A stretch of DNA of 64,000 nucleotides from positions 1 through 64,000 of the IMG/VR virus record IMGVR_UViG_3300015265_000001. One strand, given 5' to 3'. The stretch is from a virus. Within the stretch, counting starts at the first letter, position 1; every line of letters begins with the position of its first letter. Below the pieces are notes generated by a model. That model was not told the origin of the DNA. It did not search any database and worked only from the letters and a program-made list of their open reading frames with translations. Below, piece after piece: positions 33,972-43,148 of the stretch. Made by a program: the position numbers and the translations under genes.

Positions 33972-34898
33972 ATGAGCTTCCGGACAGTCAACGGGGTTAA
34001 AGACATTCAAGTGGTTCTCGGTGAGGGCCAAGTCTACCCCGGCGGTATTGACGGTGTCTGGGGAAATGGAAGTCGGGATGGGGTCCTGAAGTTGTTTCAG
34101 GACTACCACCTGTTCCTCAACGGGGGGCGCTCTGTGCCCCTGCCTGTTGCCTCAGGAGCTGGTTACGATGTTGCAGTACAAGCGATCAAGGATATCCAGA
34201 GCAACCTGAAGTTGGTAGGTCTCTATTCGGGTGCCGTTGATGGCATCCCAGGTAACGGCAGCATCGGCGGTCTGCGTCAATTGCTGTTCAGTTATGTCAA
34301 GCGTAACAAGCTGCCGTTCTACGACCTCGGTTGGAGTAAGCTGGTTCCTCCGGCTTTCGCTCAGAAGGTTCGTGACTGGTGCACCAAGAACAACATGTTC
34401 CCGGGTGCGGCTTCTGCGCTGATGGCATGCATGCACTTCGAATCGGGTGGTACCTTCCGCCCTGATAAGCAGAACAACGGCGGCAGCAACTACTGGGGTC
34501 TGATCCAATTCGGTAAGGACGCAGTCGCTGACCTGGCGAAAACCTATGGGTTGAAGATTACCCTGGACGACGTCAAGGCCATGAGCCAACTGGATCAACT
34601 CGATCTGGTGTTCAAGTATTTCGAAATGTGGCAAAAGCGCGGCAAGGTTTACAAGCGCCTCGAAGACTTCTATCTGACGATCTTCTATCCTGCTGCGGTG
34701 GGTAAAGGTCCAGACGAAGTTCTGTTCAGCAAAGATTCTCCGGTGCCCATCATTGCCAAGTCTTACCTGCAAAACAACGGGTTCGACATCAACAAGGATG
34801 GTGACATCACCGTAGGCGAGATCTGTACTCGTCTCTACGACACGTATTACACCGGGATGTCGGTCAAGAACCGTGTCTCCAGTCCTAACCCACTCTAA
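33972..34898 (+). CDS. Endolysin, EL188-like lytic transglycosylase
   Basis: 308 residues. Two peptidoglycan-binding repeats at about 10-48 and 70-108 (GIDGVWGNGSRDGVLKLF and AVDGIPGNGSIGGLRQLL), then a transglycosylase domain with MHFESGG (Glu157 likely catalytic), NYWGLIQFG and FKYFEMW. It matches the layout of EL188 (about 290 residues, N-terminal wall binding, C-terminal catalysis). Cleaves peptidoglycan at lysis. No signal peptide, so release needs a holin or similar. It follows the beta gene with a 2-base gap, so it is transcribed with the polymerase gene. Confidence 0.85.
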   Translation: MSFRTVNGVKDIQVVLGEGQVYPGGIDGVWGNGSRDGVLKLFQDYHLFLNGGRSVPLPVASGAGYDVAVQAIKDIQSNLKLVGLYSGAVDGIPGNGSIGGLRQLLFSYVKRNKLPFYDLGWSKLVPPAFAQKVRDWCTKNNMFPGAASALMACMHFESGGTFRPDKQNNGGSNYWGLIQFGKDAVADLAKTYGLKITLDDVKAMSQLDQLDLVFKYFEMWQKRGKVYKRLEDFYLTIFYPAAVGKGPDEVLFSKDSPVPIIAKSYLQNNGFDINKDGDITVGEICTRLYDTYYTGMSVKNRVSSPNPL

Positions 34899-34919
34899 CC
34901 CTACCAGGAGATCGGTCCG

Positions 34920-35096
34920 ATGACTGATAAAGAGCAACTCATCACCAACATCATCACGGGTGCGAATACCGTGGAGGTGGTTAAACGGACCCTCGCCAAA
35001 GTAGGGTTGCAATTCCTTGCCCCTCTGAGTGAGTCGGTGCTGGATGAAAAGATCAGCAAGGCCATCACTGGTCGTGTCCAAGGAGCGTCGAAATGA
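34920..35096 (+). CDS. Small protein next to the endolysin
   Basis: A 58-residue frame with AGGAGATCGG upstream. A weakly hydrophobic middle (VGLQFLAPLSESVLD) but no strong membrane span. Its stop overlaps the start of the next gene (ATGA at 35093), so translation is coupled. Position between endolysin and a downstream gene invites a lysis-related guess, but the hydrophobicity is too low to call it a holin. Confidence 0.6.
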   Translation: MTDKEQLITNIITGANTVEVVKRTLAKVGLQFLAPLSESVLDEKISKAITGRVQGASK

Positions 35097-36622
35097 TTCG
35101 TGAATCCAGCATTGCGCTTTCTGAACTGATCGCTGTAGGCGGCGGTAGCTTCCGTCCAAGTCCTGTTATCGCCGGCCTCAACGGTGAATCCGGCGGCGCT
35201 CTGGCGTTTACCGACAACTTCCGCCAGGAAATCATGGATGCCACCAAAGGCAACATGCACACCGAAGCGCTGGAAGCCAGTTCGGATCGTCTGGCGGAGA
35301 TCATCCGTGAGTCGTTGGAAAACATCCGTAACTACGGCGTTCCAATGGCGCGCAAGGTTCTGGCTGACACCAGCCTGCTGTACTCGCGTCAACAGCTGCA
35401 AAGCCTGACCGAGCAACTGGTTGAAGTGCAGTACGTCAACGTCGACAACGGCTTCTTCGAGTCCCCGCTGTATCCGACCGAAGTGCGCGACAAGACCCTC
35501 ACCTACACCGGTGTGGACCTGAACGCGGCCAAGCAGCTGAAATGGCGCTGGCCTGACCAGAAGGAGATCCTCGATTTCATCGCGGCCTCCCATGGTGATC
35601 TGGTAGCCATCCTCGAAGACGACGATGAAAGCCTGAGCGACGCGTGCAGCCGTATCAGTGACCTGGGCGAACTGCAAAACCTGTTCGTCAACAAAGACGG
35701 TATCTTCGACTTCTCGCAAGTTAAGTCGGTGCGTTTCGTCCTGCTGCTGAAGATGTACGTACTGCTGACCAAGATGTACTTCTCCGAAGATCCGGCGCCG
35801 TGGCTGCAAACGGGTGAACTGTCGACCTACCGCAGCTTTGTTAGCCTGCTGTGGAACGGCATGACCCTGTACCTCACCAAGCTGAAACAGACCGTCCAGG
35901 TTTACCGTCAGCGTCAACTGGTGATCGTGCCGGAGAAGCAACCGTCTCTGACCGTGCACAGCCAGTCGCAGTTCGGCGACACTCGTTTCATGCAGGCCAA
36001 GTTGAAGGTGTTCTACACCAACGCTATCCTGGACAAGATCCAGGCAGCCAACGTGGGCTTTACTGAAGCCATCATGGGTTACTACTGGGCTTCGCTGACC
36101 GGCTCCCCAATGTCGATCGTCGACTTCATTGCCGACGTGAGCCGTGGCCGTGGTCATGCAAAAGCCTACTACGACCACATCCACGAGAAACTGACGACCC
36201 AGTCGAAGGCGTTGTTCATCAAAGGTGGTGTTAAAGCCATCTTCGACTTCATCTCCGAAACCGGTCCGCTGCTGGCTCGTGCCAATGCCGTACGCGGTGG
36301 CAATCAGATGTTGCAGACCTGGGTGCAGGAGAAGTTTGCCGGTGAGTTGGAAAAGGCTCACTACATCCTCGCTGAGCGTTTCAGTGGTGGTGATGTCATC
36401 GATATCGCTCCGGGCTCTGAAGGTGCTGATCCTCGTCTGGACACCCTGCTGGAAACCACCCTGGTTCCTGCCTTCCTGCGCGCCTGTGGTGCTACTCTGA
36501 CCGCCGATGTCATCGAAGCCACCTTCGTGGACACCAGCAAAGAAGATAACGTCATGGACAAGCGCGAACGCCTGACCGTGGCTGTTATCAACGAGCTCGT
36601 GAAACGTCTGCTCGAGGCCTAA
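35093..36622 (+). CDS. Unknown 509-residue protein, probably structural and abundant
   Basis: No membrane segment, signal peptide or enzyme motif. Acidic N-terminal region and a long helical C-terminal region. Codon use is strongly biased to C- or G-ending codons, as in the sheath gene, suggesting high expression. It is the third gene after the beta gene in a tight run of overlapping or closely spaced genes (ATGA overlap with 34920-35096; 3 bases before the next). A virion role is the most likely; unproven. Confidence 0.55.
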   Translation: MIRESSIALSELIAVGGGSFRPSPVIAGLNGESGGALAFTDNFRQEIMDATKGNMHTEALEASSDRLAEIIRESLENIRNYGVPMARKVLADTSLLYSRQQLQSLTEQLVEVQYVNVDNGFFESPLYPTEVRDKTLTYTGVDLNAAKQLKWRWPDQKEILDFIAASHGDLVAILEDDDESLSDACSRISDLGELQNLFVNKDGIFDFSQVKSVRFVLLLKMYVLLTKMYFSEDPAPWLQTGELSTYRSFVSLLWNGMTLYLTKLKQTVQVYRQRQLVIVPEKQPSLTVHSQSQFGDTRFMQAKLKVFYTNAILDKIQAANVGFTEAIMGYYWASLTGSPMSIVDFIADVSRGRGHAKAYYDHIHEKLTTQSKALFIKGGVKAIFDFISETGPLLARANAVRGGNQMLQTWVQEKFAGELEKAHYILAERFSGGDVIDIAPGSEGADPRLDTLLETTLVPAFLRACGATLTADVIEATFVDTSKEDNVMDKRERLTVAVINELVKRLLEA

Positions 36623-36625
36623 TCG

Positions 36626-37351
36626 ATGGAAATCGACAACCTCAAGCATGATCCTGACATTGCTGACCGGTTGTGGACTGAAATGGAGGATGGGTCTGTT
36701 ATCGCTAAACGTGATTTCGAGATCCATCTTCCTAAACGGTTTGTAGACAGCGGCATGGCCGAGGTCGGCGAAACAGTCACAACGCCGGTGGTGCTTGGGT
36801 TGGTGATCCCGGGGGAGAGTTACGCTGCCCTGATGTCACTTATGGATGTCACCCTCGTACCGCTGAGCATTCGTGAAGTTGCAATCAAGGGCACTCAGTA
36901 TCTGGTGTTGGAGTTTACCAAAGGTGACACGGTCATCGAAAACACCAACGTACTGCAAGAGCCCAATCAGCCGTACGCGTATTACATGGAGTTCCTCTAC
37001 TACGCCAAACGTCCTTGGTATGTCGCTGAAAACGCGTTGTCGTCGATGTTTGACTTGGCGGCTTCGCAGAGCGGCGATCCGGTGGGTAGCAGTCCCCAGG
37101 TAATGCGTGTGTACATGTCATTAATGTTCCGCGATCCAGACAACCTGGAAAAGCCGTACCGGTACAGTAAGGCGATGTTGGAAGGACGACCTCCAGTAAT
37201 TGTGGGTCTTAATAACAGTGGTCTATTGATCGACGGGACCTTCCCGAAAATCATGGGCGGTTACCAACGTGATAACACGGTGGCGGCAATTGTGAACCCT
37301 GATGACCGCGTTACTGATCTGGAGAAGATTATTAAAGGGGTCCCCGTATGA
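36626..37351 (+). CDS. Unknown protein
   Basis: 241 residues, beta-rich (TTPVVLGLVIPGESYAAL, IREVAIKGTQYLVLEF), no known motif. Starts 3 bases after the 509-residue gene and overlaps the next gene by four bases (ATGA at 37348), so it belongs to the same tightly coupled unit. Possibly a small structural or assembly protein. Confidence 0.55.
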   Translation: MEIDNLKHDPDIADRLWTEMEDGSVIAKRDFEIHLPKRFVDSGMAEVGETVTTPVVLGLVIPGESYAALMSLMDVTLVPLSIREVAIKGTQYLVLEFTKGDTVIENTNVLQEPNQPYAYYMEFLYYAKRPWYVAENALSSMFDLAASQSGDPVGSSPQVMRVYMSLMFRDPDNLEKPYRYSKAMLEGRPPVIVGLNNSGLLIDGTFPKIMGGYQRDNTVAAIVNPDDRVTDLEKIIKGVPV

Positions 37352-38208
37352 GTCAGACGTTATCATTTGGCAGCACCCTGCTGCCGCAGACGGGTAAGAA
37401 GGGCATCCTCAAGCCCATGGAACCCGGCGGTCATTACTACCTGATGAACGCAGGTGGTTTCAACATCCTCAACCGTGGTGGTGTGGGTTATCGCCTCAAC
37501 GATTACATCAAAGAGTGCATCAACCCAGACAGCGACCTGAACCGTCGTGCCGCCGAGAACCAGCTCTGGTGTGAACTGGGGCACCCTCCGCAGTACTTCT
37601 GGGAGCGTAAAGACGGTCGCATCATTCAAACGCCGATCACTGAGCTCTATCAGTGGATCCACCGCCTGCGTACAGTGTTGGAACCCAACGTCTGTGCGTC
37701 GATCCGGAAGATTCACTTCCGCTTCACCGGTGGTGATCGTGACCCGGTGCACAACCAAGTAGAGATCCGTTCATTCGGCCCTCTCAAGGAAGTGTTCCAG
37801 GACAGCATCGAAGATCCGGACATGAACACGGCCATTTCCATCCGTACGGTGACCAAGCCGCAGCAGATGGGTGATCGTGTTCGTGAAGTTGAATTCTGGA
37901 CAGGGTACGATGTGGTTATGGAGCAGGGCATGTTGGAAGCCTGCAAATACCGCACCGCCGGCCTGGAAGACTTCCTGTCTTCTGCGCTGTATAACCCGAC
38001 TCCGGCTGAAGTGGAAACAACGGTAGACGAGTTCCTGTTCATGTGCAAACAGAAGGCTGGTAGCGACGCGGCGTTCTCCCGCTTTGCTGGCACTGAAAGT
38101 TTCGAACGGGTTACCTCGATGATCCGTGAAGTAGAACAACGCCTTCGTGGTCAACACGACAAGAAGGTTCAGATCGTTCGTTCCAGCGCTTTGTCTGTCT
38201 TCAAGTAA
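37348..38208 (+). CDS. Unknown protein, probably structural
   Basis: 286 residues, no enzyme motif. N-terminus Gly- and Tyr-rich (PGGHYYLMNAGGFNILNRGG); mixed alpha/beta. Codon use is biased like the neighbouring structural genes. Last gene of the unit that starts with the polymerase genes; it ends at a terminator. Confidence 0.5.
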   Translation: MSQTLSFGSTLLPQTGKKGILKPMEPGGHYYLMNAGGFNILNRGGVGYRLNDYIKECINPDSDLNRRAAENQLWCELGHPPQYFWERKDGRIIQTPITELYQWIHRLRTVLEPNVCASIRKIHFRFTGGDRDPVHNQVEIRSFGPLKEVFQDSIEDPDMNTAISIRTVTKPQQMGDRVREVEFWTGYDVVMEQGMLEACKYRTAGLEDFLSSALYNPTPAEVETTVDEFLFMCKQKAGSDAAFSRFAGTESFERVTSMIREVEQRLRGQHDKKVQIVRSSALSVFK

Positions 38209-38216
38209 GGCATCAT

Positions 38217-38250
38217 TAACCTCTACCAGGGATAGCCCTGGTAGAGGTTA
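38217..38250 (+). terminator. Intrinsic terminator
   Basis: 15-base perfect arms (TAACCTCTACCAGGG and complement) around ATAG, followed by TATTTATT. It ends the block from the polymerase genes; the next gene on the same strand starts at 38319. Confidence 0.8.
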
Positions 38251-38318
38251 TATTTATTAACGGTGTGGCAATAGATATAGCCATTAGTGCGTTTTGTTAA
38301 AACCAAGAGGATGAAGTA

Positions 38319-39395
38319 ATGGATACTCAATCGCGTGCAGCTACCCAGCTGTTGGAAGCGCTGTCTTTCGTAAATACGCTGCGCGAAACCGTAGGCGGGA
38401 TCAATGTGGTTCACGCTTTGCTGGAAACCTCCGCCAAGGAGTGGGCTAACGCCAAAGATGCCAGTACCGATAACCACCTGATCAAGGGTGTTGCGGTAAG
38501 CACGAAGAAGTCCGACGCCGTTCACATCTACATCGCCAAGATCGTTGCGCAGAACATGCGTTCCGTGGGCAACCGTCTGACCGCCTGGACAAAGGCCACT
38601 GTTGGTTCCGAAAACCATACCAACGTCGCTGTTTCCAACCGTATCTCCGCTGGCGACTTCAACGAACATACCGACCTGTTCAAAATGGTTGCTGGTCGTC
38701 TGCTCGGTTACGATGACGGCATCATTGCCTTTGCCATGGCTGAAACGCCGCGGGCTAAAGCAGAAGCGCTGGTGTCCTACCTGGCCACTCGTTTCGACCT
38801 CACCGAAAACCGTGAAACCGCACTCACCGAATACCTCGGCGCTATCGACCTGTTCGAAGCCATGTTCGAGAAGAACGGCTTCACCAACGAGTACTACCTG
38901 AAAACTATCGGGCGGGTAATCGCGTACTACCACTCGCCGGTGTCCGAAGGTACTGTACTGCTGGACAACCCGTTCGACCTGCTCGACATGCTGGCTACCG
39001 ATGCTCCATTCGATTCGCTGTCTGAAGCAATTACAACGCTGGGTGTCGTGCACACTGTGATCATCGACAAAGATGATCCGGATCCCCAGGCTACTATCGC
39101 TGAACTCCGCAAGATCTATGGAGCCGTCGTGTACGTAGCGCCTAATGGCGTAGTCGATCTGAACCTCGATGAGCCGACGGCGGTGCAAGTTGGGGTTGTT
39201 TCTCCGCTGCCGGATGATGTGCGCCAACTTCTGTCGACGGCGCAACTGTCGGTCCCTCAGGTAGTAGAGGCGATGCGTGCTTCCTCTCTGACTGTGGGGG
39301 TCAGTGCTGAAGGTTCTGCTGAGCAAGTCAAAGCTGACGTACAAGAAGGCATGGCTTTCGCCGGTGAGACGCTCGATAAGCCGCTGAGCGAGTAA
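38319..39395 (+). CDS. Unknown 358-residue protein
   Basis: Soluble, helical in its first two thirds (MDTQSRAATQLLEALSFVNT), then an alpha/beta segment (VVHTVIIDKDDPDPQATIAE, GAVVYVAPNGVVDLN). Ends in a Ser/Gly/Glu-rich tail. AGAGGATG upstream of the start. Biased codon use. No family recognised. Confidence 0.55.
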   Translation: MDTQSRAATQLLEALSFVNTLRETVGGINVVHALLETSAKEWANAKDASTDNHLIKGVAVSTKKSDAVHIYIAKIVAQNMRSVGNRLTAWTKATVGSENHTNVAVSNRISAGDFNEHTDLFKMVAGRLLGYDDGIIAFAMAETPRAKAEALVSYLATRFDLTENRETALTEYLGAIDLFEAMFEKNGFTNEYYLKTIGRVIAYYHSPVSEGTVLLDNPFDLLDMLATDAPFDSLSEAITTLGVVHTVIIDKDDPDPQATIAELRKIYGAVVYVAPNGVVDLNLDEPTAVQVGVVSPLPDDVRQLLSTAQLSVPQVVEAMRASSLTVGVSAEGSAEQVKADVQEGMAFAGETLDKPLSE

Positions 39396-39433
39396 GGTCC
39401 AGGTCTGTTGTTTGGGTAAGAATATTTCAAACC

Positions 39434-39441
39434 TATATTAC
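39434..39441 (+). promoter_or_regulatory. Early-type promoter motif TATATTAC
   Basis: Part of the 11-mer CCTATATTACT, shared with 15386-15396 and 44462-44472. It is preceded by an A/T-rich tract (AAGAATATTTCAAA) in the 140-base spacer before the gene at 39536, whose ATG lies about 95 bases downstream. Confidence 0.75.
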
Positions 39442-39535
39442 TTTCCCGAGCAACAGACTTACCGTCTGGGGGGACGTGGACACCACCTCTTCTTGCTTCC
39501 TTATTTTTCACACACCTGTACTCACGAGGTTTACA

Positions 39536-39976
39536 ATGAGCTTGAATCAAGAATACACCGAAGCACAAAACGCAGCCGTCAAACAACTGGTGGAAAACAG
39601 CACTTTCGAAAAGGCCACCAACCACGCTGTGTTCGATGCTTCGAAACTGGAACTGCCGGAAGACATCACTCCGGAATCCATGCAGGCGCACGTGACCTAC
39701 ATCAACCAGCTGTCCGGCCAGGTTGAAGTGGCTACCTCGCAAATCGCTCGTGATCAGTTCGCTGACAACAACAAGCTGACCACCATCGACGGCACCCTGG
39801 ACTTCGGCGGTTTCACCATCAACTCCCAGCATCACCTGAAACAGCAGGTGGGCGACGATTTCCTGCACGGCATCTCCAGCACGGCGATCGACTACTACCA
39901 TTCCGAAGAGCAGACCGACTGGCTGCAAGAACATCGTGACAACGCTACCTCGCTGGCAGCTAAGCTGTTCGGCTAA
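39536..39976 (+). CDS. Small abundant protein downstream of an early promoter
   Basis: 146 residues, no signal or membrane segment, mainly helical with a Gln/Asn-rich middle. ATG 39536 is chosen over an upstream in-frame ATG at 39476 because it has ACGAGG before it and a normal N-terminus (MSLNQEYTEAQNAAVKQL). Very strong codon bias toward C-ending codons points to high expression. Function unknown. Confidence 0.6.
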   Translation: MSLNQEYTEAQNAAVKQLVENSTFEKATNHAVFDASKLELPEDITPESMQAHVTYINQLSGQVEVATSQIARDQFADNNKLTTIDGTLDFGGFTINSQHHLKQQVGDDFLHGISSTAIDYYHSEEQTDWLQEHRDNATSLAAKLFG

Positions 39977-39993
39977 GTAACCCGCAGTAGTAA

Positions 39994-40023
39994 GGATGAC
40001 TAGGGAGAGATCCTTAGTCATCC
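39994..40023 (+). terminator. Hairpin terminator
   Basis: GGATGACTA and TAGTCATCC pair with an imperfect inner stem (GGGA/TCCT), in the spacer between co-directional genes ending at 39976 and starting at 40062; a U-rich tract (CATTTTCATTTTTTT) follows 15 bases later. Confidence 0.55.
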
Positions 40024-40061
40024 ACTATTACGCATTTTCATTTTTTTACTGGATGGAACCA

Positions 40062-40505
40062 ATGACCGCTACTCCTAACAAAGCAGATCCAAAAATGGCT
40101 CGTATTAACTATCGCGATGCTGTCGCCGATTTGGCGAAAGAAGAGAAGTTGCGTTTCCACGGCCTCTTCTACAAACCTCAGAAGGATGAGCCCAGTCCTT
40201 TTGGTGAGAAAGCTGTGGGCGTGGATGACCATCCTTGGGTAGTGTGGCGTCGTGAACGTTACTCAACTCCTCTGGGTGCCAAGGGTGATGAACATCGCCG
40301 TGCATTGATTGCAGCCCTGGAAAGTGAACCTCTGCGTCCGGTTAACAGCATCAGTCTGGTGAACTGTGAGCGTGAACGCAACGGTCATCTTACACTGGGT
40401 TGGGTTATCTGTATGTTCTACAACTTCGGGGGCAAGACCTGGGAGGAGATTCACCAGGTAGGTGTAGCCCGCAACGAATACTACCGTGAACACGGTCACG
40501 ATTAA
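40062..40505 (+). CDS. Unknown small protein
   Basis: 147 residues beginning MTATPNKADPKMAR; an ATG at 40053 is an alternative start in the same frame (3 residues longer). Rich in charged residues, no known domain; the C-terminus has FGGKTWEEIHQVGVARNE, which looks like a helix-turn-helix stretch but not clearly. It is followed by a short gap and another gene. Confidence 0.5.
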   Translation: MTATPNKADPKMARINYRDAVADLAKEEKLRFHGLFYKPQKDEPSPFGEKAVGVDDHPWVVWRRERYSTPLGAKGDEHRRALIAALESEPLRPVNSISLVNCERERNGHLTLGWVICMFYNFGGKTWEEIHQVGVARNEYYREHGHD

Positions 40506-40519
40506 CAGGGTAAACAAAC

Positions 40520-41290
40520 ATGATAATGCGTGATGATTACAACGAAGATCTGGCTCTTACCTTAGGGCTCGTACGCAGTGATCTTAGAAAGTTGATGGAT
40601 GGTCGAACGTACGCCACTCAGGACGATCTGACAGGTGGTGAGTCCACTTGCTTCTTCCTGCCAGATGGTTTTGCTGTTATGGCAGGCAGCCGTAACCTGG
40701 GCGAAGATTCTTCCGCTCAAATCATTTCTACGTTTAGCGTTATTGCTAAACCAGCTACCGTTGTTGTTCATGACGGCAGCACCGAATATGAGCTGATGTT
40801 TGCGTGCTTTAAAGACGAGAAATTGGACTGCATTTCTTTAGGTATGGAGCGTGCTGTTGAGTATCGCGACATCTCCTTGCATGAATTGCACCTCACCCAG
40901 GGCGGTGACTCTGGGGTGATTAATGTTCGCACTTCTCTGAACAACGCCAGCAAAGCATGCGTGGATAAAGTATCCCTGCGCCGAGTCGGCGGACATGAAG
41001 TGGCTAATCCAGATCCTTATTTTCTTGGATTGTTGGCTAGCCCTACTCTGGGGCATGAATGTCGTTCACTACATATCGCCATGACTATCGAGGGTGAGTA
41101 CAACATCTCTCGCGATGGCGATCAACACCGTTATATCCCCAATGCCTGGGTGTCTGCCAAAAAGCTGCTGTCAGACCCTAACACGTTTGAAAAACTATGT
41201 CCGTGGTCGGTACAGTTTGTTGAGGCGTTGCGGGTTAGTCATAAGGACTGGACTCCGCCTCGCGAACAAGGTTTGAAAACTATCTGTTAA
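40520..41290 (+). CDS. Unknown protein
   Basis: 256 residues, soluble, mixed alpha/beta, with several beta-type runs (FAVMAGSRNLG, ATVVVHDGSTEYELMFACF). No recognised motif. An ATG at 40526 is an alternative start. Co-directional with the neighbouring small genes. Confidence 0.5.
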   Translation: MIMRDDYNEDLALTLGLVRSDLRKLMDGRTYATQDDLTGGESTCFFLPDGFAVMAGSRNLGEDSSAQIISTFSVIAKPATVVVHDGSTEYELMFACFKDEKLDCISLGMERAVEYRDISLHELHLTQGGDSGVINVRTSLNNASKACVDKVSLRRVGGHEVANPDPYFLGLLASPTLGHECRSLHIAMTIEGEYNISRDGDQHRYIPNAWVSAKKLLSDPNTFEKLCPWSVQFVEALRVSHKDWTPPREQGLKTIC

Positions 41291-41317
41291 TCGCTTTATC
41301 CATCAGGAGTAATACCC

Positions 41318-42124
41318 ATGCTGTTGAAGTCTATCCCTAAAGGCGCTGAATTCACTTACGGTGTACACGGCCCATCCCTGGCCGCTATCGTCCCTGACAA
41401 CGCGTTCACGCTGTTGCCGCAGGAAGAGCTGCGTACCGCACTGCGCAAACTCGACGATATCACCATGGGCTCCGTGCGCGCCCTGAACGCCAAGTTCGAG
41501 CTGCTGCGTCAAGGTATCGGTTACATCCTGTTCTACCGTATCGAACGTGATTTCAGCGGCAACGTCTTCGTTGAATTCATGGTCTACCGCCGTAACAAGA
41601 CCAACAACGAAGGCCAGCTGGTCTCCAAGTTGAGCCTGGGCGCCGGTGGCCATATCGAAGGCTTCGACGTGTCTTACCACCAGATCGTGATTGACGAGTT
41701 GCTGGAAGGTACTCCGATCATCGACATGGACGAGACCACCGACGACTCCGTTGACCGTGAAGGTTGCGAAGAAGTCAAGCTGTTTGACAAGAACGGCCAG
41801 AACGTTACCGATATCGTCATGATCGATGCCAAAGAAGCCAACTTCAACAAGATCGGCTTCGTCATGGACAGCAAACCAGAACCTGGTTACGTCGGCAACA
41901 TCCACTACGGTGTGGTGTACGCCATCGATGCTTCTGAAGCCGTAACCTTCGATATGGCTGAGCCTCAAAACGACGCCGTCGCCTGGGCAACTTCCGAACA
42001 ACTCAAGAACGACGTGCTGTTCAAGAACCCTGAGTGTCCGCTCGAGCCGTGGTCGCAAATGATCGTTGATCAGATCGACGCGGTTGAAGACTACATCCTG
42101 TCGCACTTCGCGCCAGCGGCCTAA
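41318..42124 (+). CDS. Nudix-like hydrolase, altered Nudix box
   Basis: 268 residues. LSLGAGGHIE at 106-114, then a spacer and IDELLEG at 125-131, mimics the Nudix box G(x5)E(x7)REUxEExGU, but the Arg is Asp and the second Glu is Gly, and the helix is offset by two residues. Further on, NIHYGVVYAID matches the VHLGVVF strand of Nudix-type phosphoesterases. Expected substrates are nucleoside diphosphate-linked compounds; the box changes make activity uncertain. Strong codon bias. Has AGGAG upstream; followed by an intrinsic terminator. Confidence 0.55.
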   Translation: MLLKSIPKGAEFTYGVHGPSLAAIVPDNAFTLLPQEELRTALRKLDDITMGSVRALNAKFELLRQGIGYILFYRIERDFSGNVFVEFMVYRRNKTNNEGQLVSKLSLGAGGHIEGFDVSYHQIVIDELLEGTPIIDMDETTDDSVDREGCEEVKLFDKNGQNVTDIVMIDAKEANFNKIGFVMDSKPEPGYVGNIHYGVVYAIDASEAVTFDMAEPQNDAVAWATSEQLKNDVLFKNPECPLEPWSQMIVDQIDAVEDYILSHFAPAA

Positions 42125-42132
42125 CCGCAGCA

Positions 42133-42166
42133 CACTGCCCTCTTCGGAGGGCGGTGTTTTATTTTT
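42133..42166 (+). terminator. Intrinsic terminator
   Basis: CACTGCCCTC-TTCG-GAGGGCGGTG (10-base stem with one G-T wobble, stable UUCG loop), then TTTTATTTTTTG. Confidence 0.88.
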
Positions 42167-42187
42167 TGTTCAATGGGGGATTTATTA

Positions 42188-43138
42188 ATGACAGTGGTAA
42201 ACATTGCTTTCAGTTCTGGTATTGACTCCACCGCTTTGCTAATCATGGCTTTGCGTAAAGGGTTTCGGGTTAACCTGCACATGATCAACGTGTCGGGGAT
42301 TCTTGAAACAACAATGTTCGAAGCCTATGCCATGCAGCGCATTGTTGACGAAGTAAAGAAAATGGAGTTCAAAGGAAACGGCGGTATTGACAAGATTTCC
42401 TACGGCATGCGTGCACCATTCAAGGCTTGGCAGAGTGGTCCCGAAACCCCTGTTTGCAACAGCATTGTTCAGCAGTTTGCTACTGTTCTCGGTATGGCCA
42501 ATATACGCCGGATGAACAGTAATAGTCTTCCAGGAACCTGGATTGGGTGGAACAGAGAAGATGCGTCCGAATCCTCTTTCTGTGAGTACGATCACTCTGA
42601 GCAAGATTACGACGACATGGTAAACCTGTTACCCAAGCTTATTGGTCGTTTGGGTAATGGTGACAATCTTGAGACTCCATTCCGGTTACCGCTGTGGAAT
42701 AAGTCCAAGAAAGAGATCTACTCAATACTCCCGCCGTCTATTCGCAATCTGACTGTGGTAAATGGCCGGGCGAGTGTCATCCCTGAAAAGAACAAGGTGG
42801 TGTACAACGCTTATCCTCACAAGCTCAAAGAACTGGGCTTACAACTGGATATGGAGATGCGTGAGCATTGGGAAGTTCCACTGACCGATATCCCCGCTCA
42901 TATTCGCATCATGTGCGGCTACGGTCTTCCTGCTGATATTGAGATGGAAGCTACTGAAGAATCCCTTGAGCTGGTAATGGAGTTGAGTAAGGTTTACACC
43001 GCAGGTCAATTCGACATCGAGTTCGAAGAAGACAAGCACTCCATCATACGTGATTTCAAGCATTACGTTAATCGAAACATCGAGCTGGTTACCAGACTAT
43101 CCGCATTTAAACCGGCTAAAGAAGAAACAGTAGCTTAA
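42188..43138 (+). CDS. PP-loop ATPase, QueC-like
   Basis: 316 residues (start at 42188, preceded by GGGGGA; the upstream ATG 42173 is less well placed). FSSGIDSTALL at 8-18 is the PP-loop SGGxDS-type motif of ATP-pyrophosphatases, with the second Gly replaced by Ile. LPLWNKSKKEIYSILP resembles the QueC segment. QueC makes 7-cyano-7-deazaguanine, and some phages use deazaguanine to protect DNA; but the zinc-binding Cys cluster of QueC is not visible and no partner genes (queD, queE, folE) appear, so the reaction is open. Confidence 0.6.
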   Translation: MTVVNIAFSSGIDSTALLIMALRKGFRVNLHMINVSGILETTMFEAYAMQRIVDEVKKMEFKGNGGIDKISYGMRAPFKAWQSGPETPVCNSIVQQFATVLGMANIRRMNSNSLPGTWIGWNREDASESSFCEYDHSEQDYDDMVNLLPKLIGRLGNGDNLETPFRLPLWNKSKKEIYSILPPSIRNLTVVNGRASVIPEKNKVVYNAYPHKLKELGLQLDMEMREHWEVPLTDIPAHIRIMCGYGLPADIEMEATEESLELVMELSKVYTAGQFDIEFEEDKHSIIRDFKHYVNRNIELVTRLSAFKPAKEETVA

Positions 43139-43148
43139 GGAGATAACT

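Noticed and set aside
34920-35096. Holin call for the small gene after the endolysin
   Set aside because: Only a weakly hydrophobic stretch; no convincing membrane span.
39476-39535. Longer start for the 146-residue gene
   Set aside because: The extra 20 residues lack a ribosome site and have unrelated composition; ATG 39536 has one.
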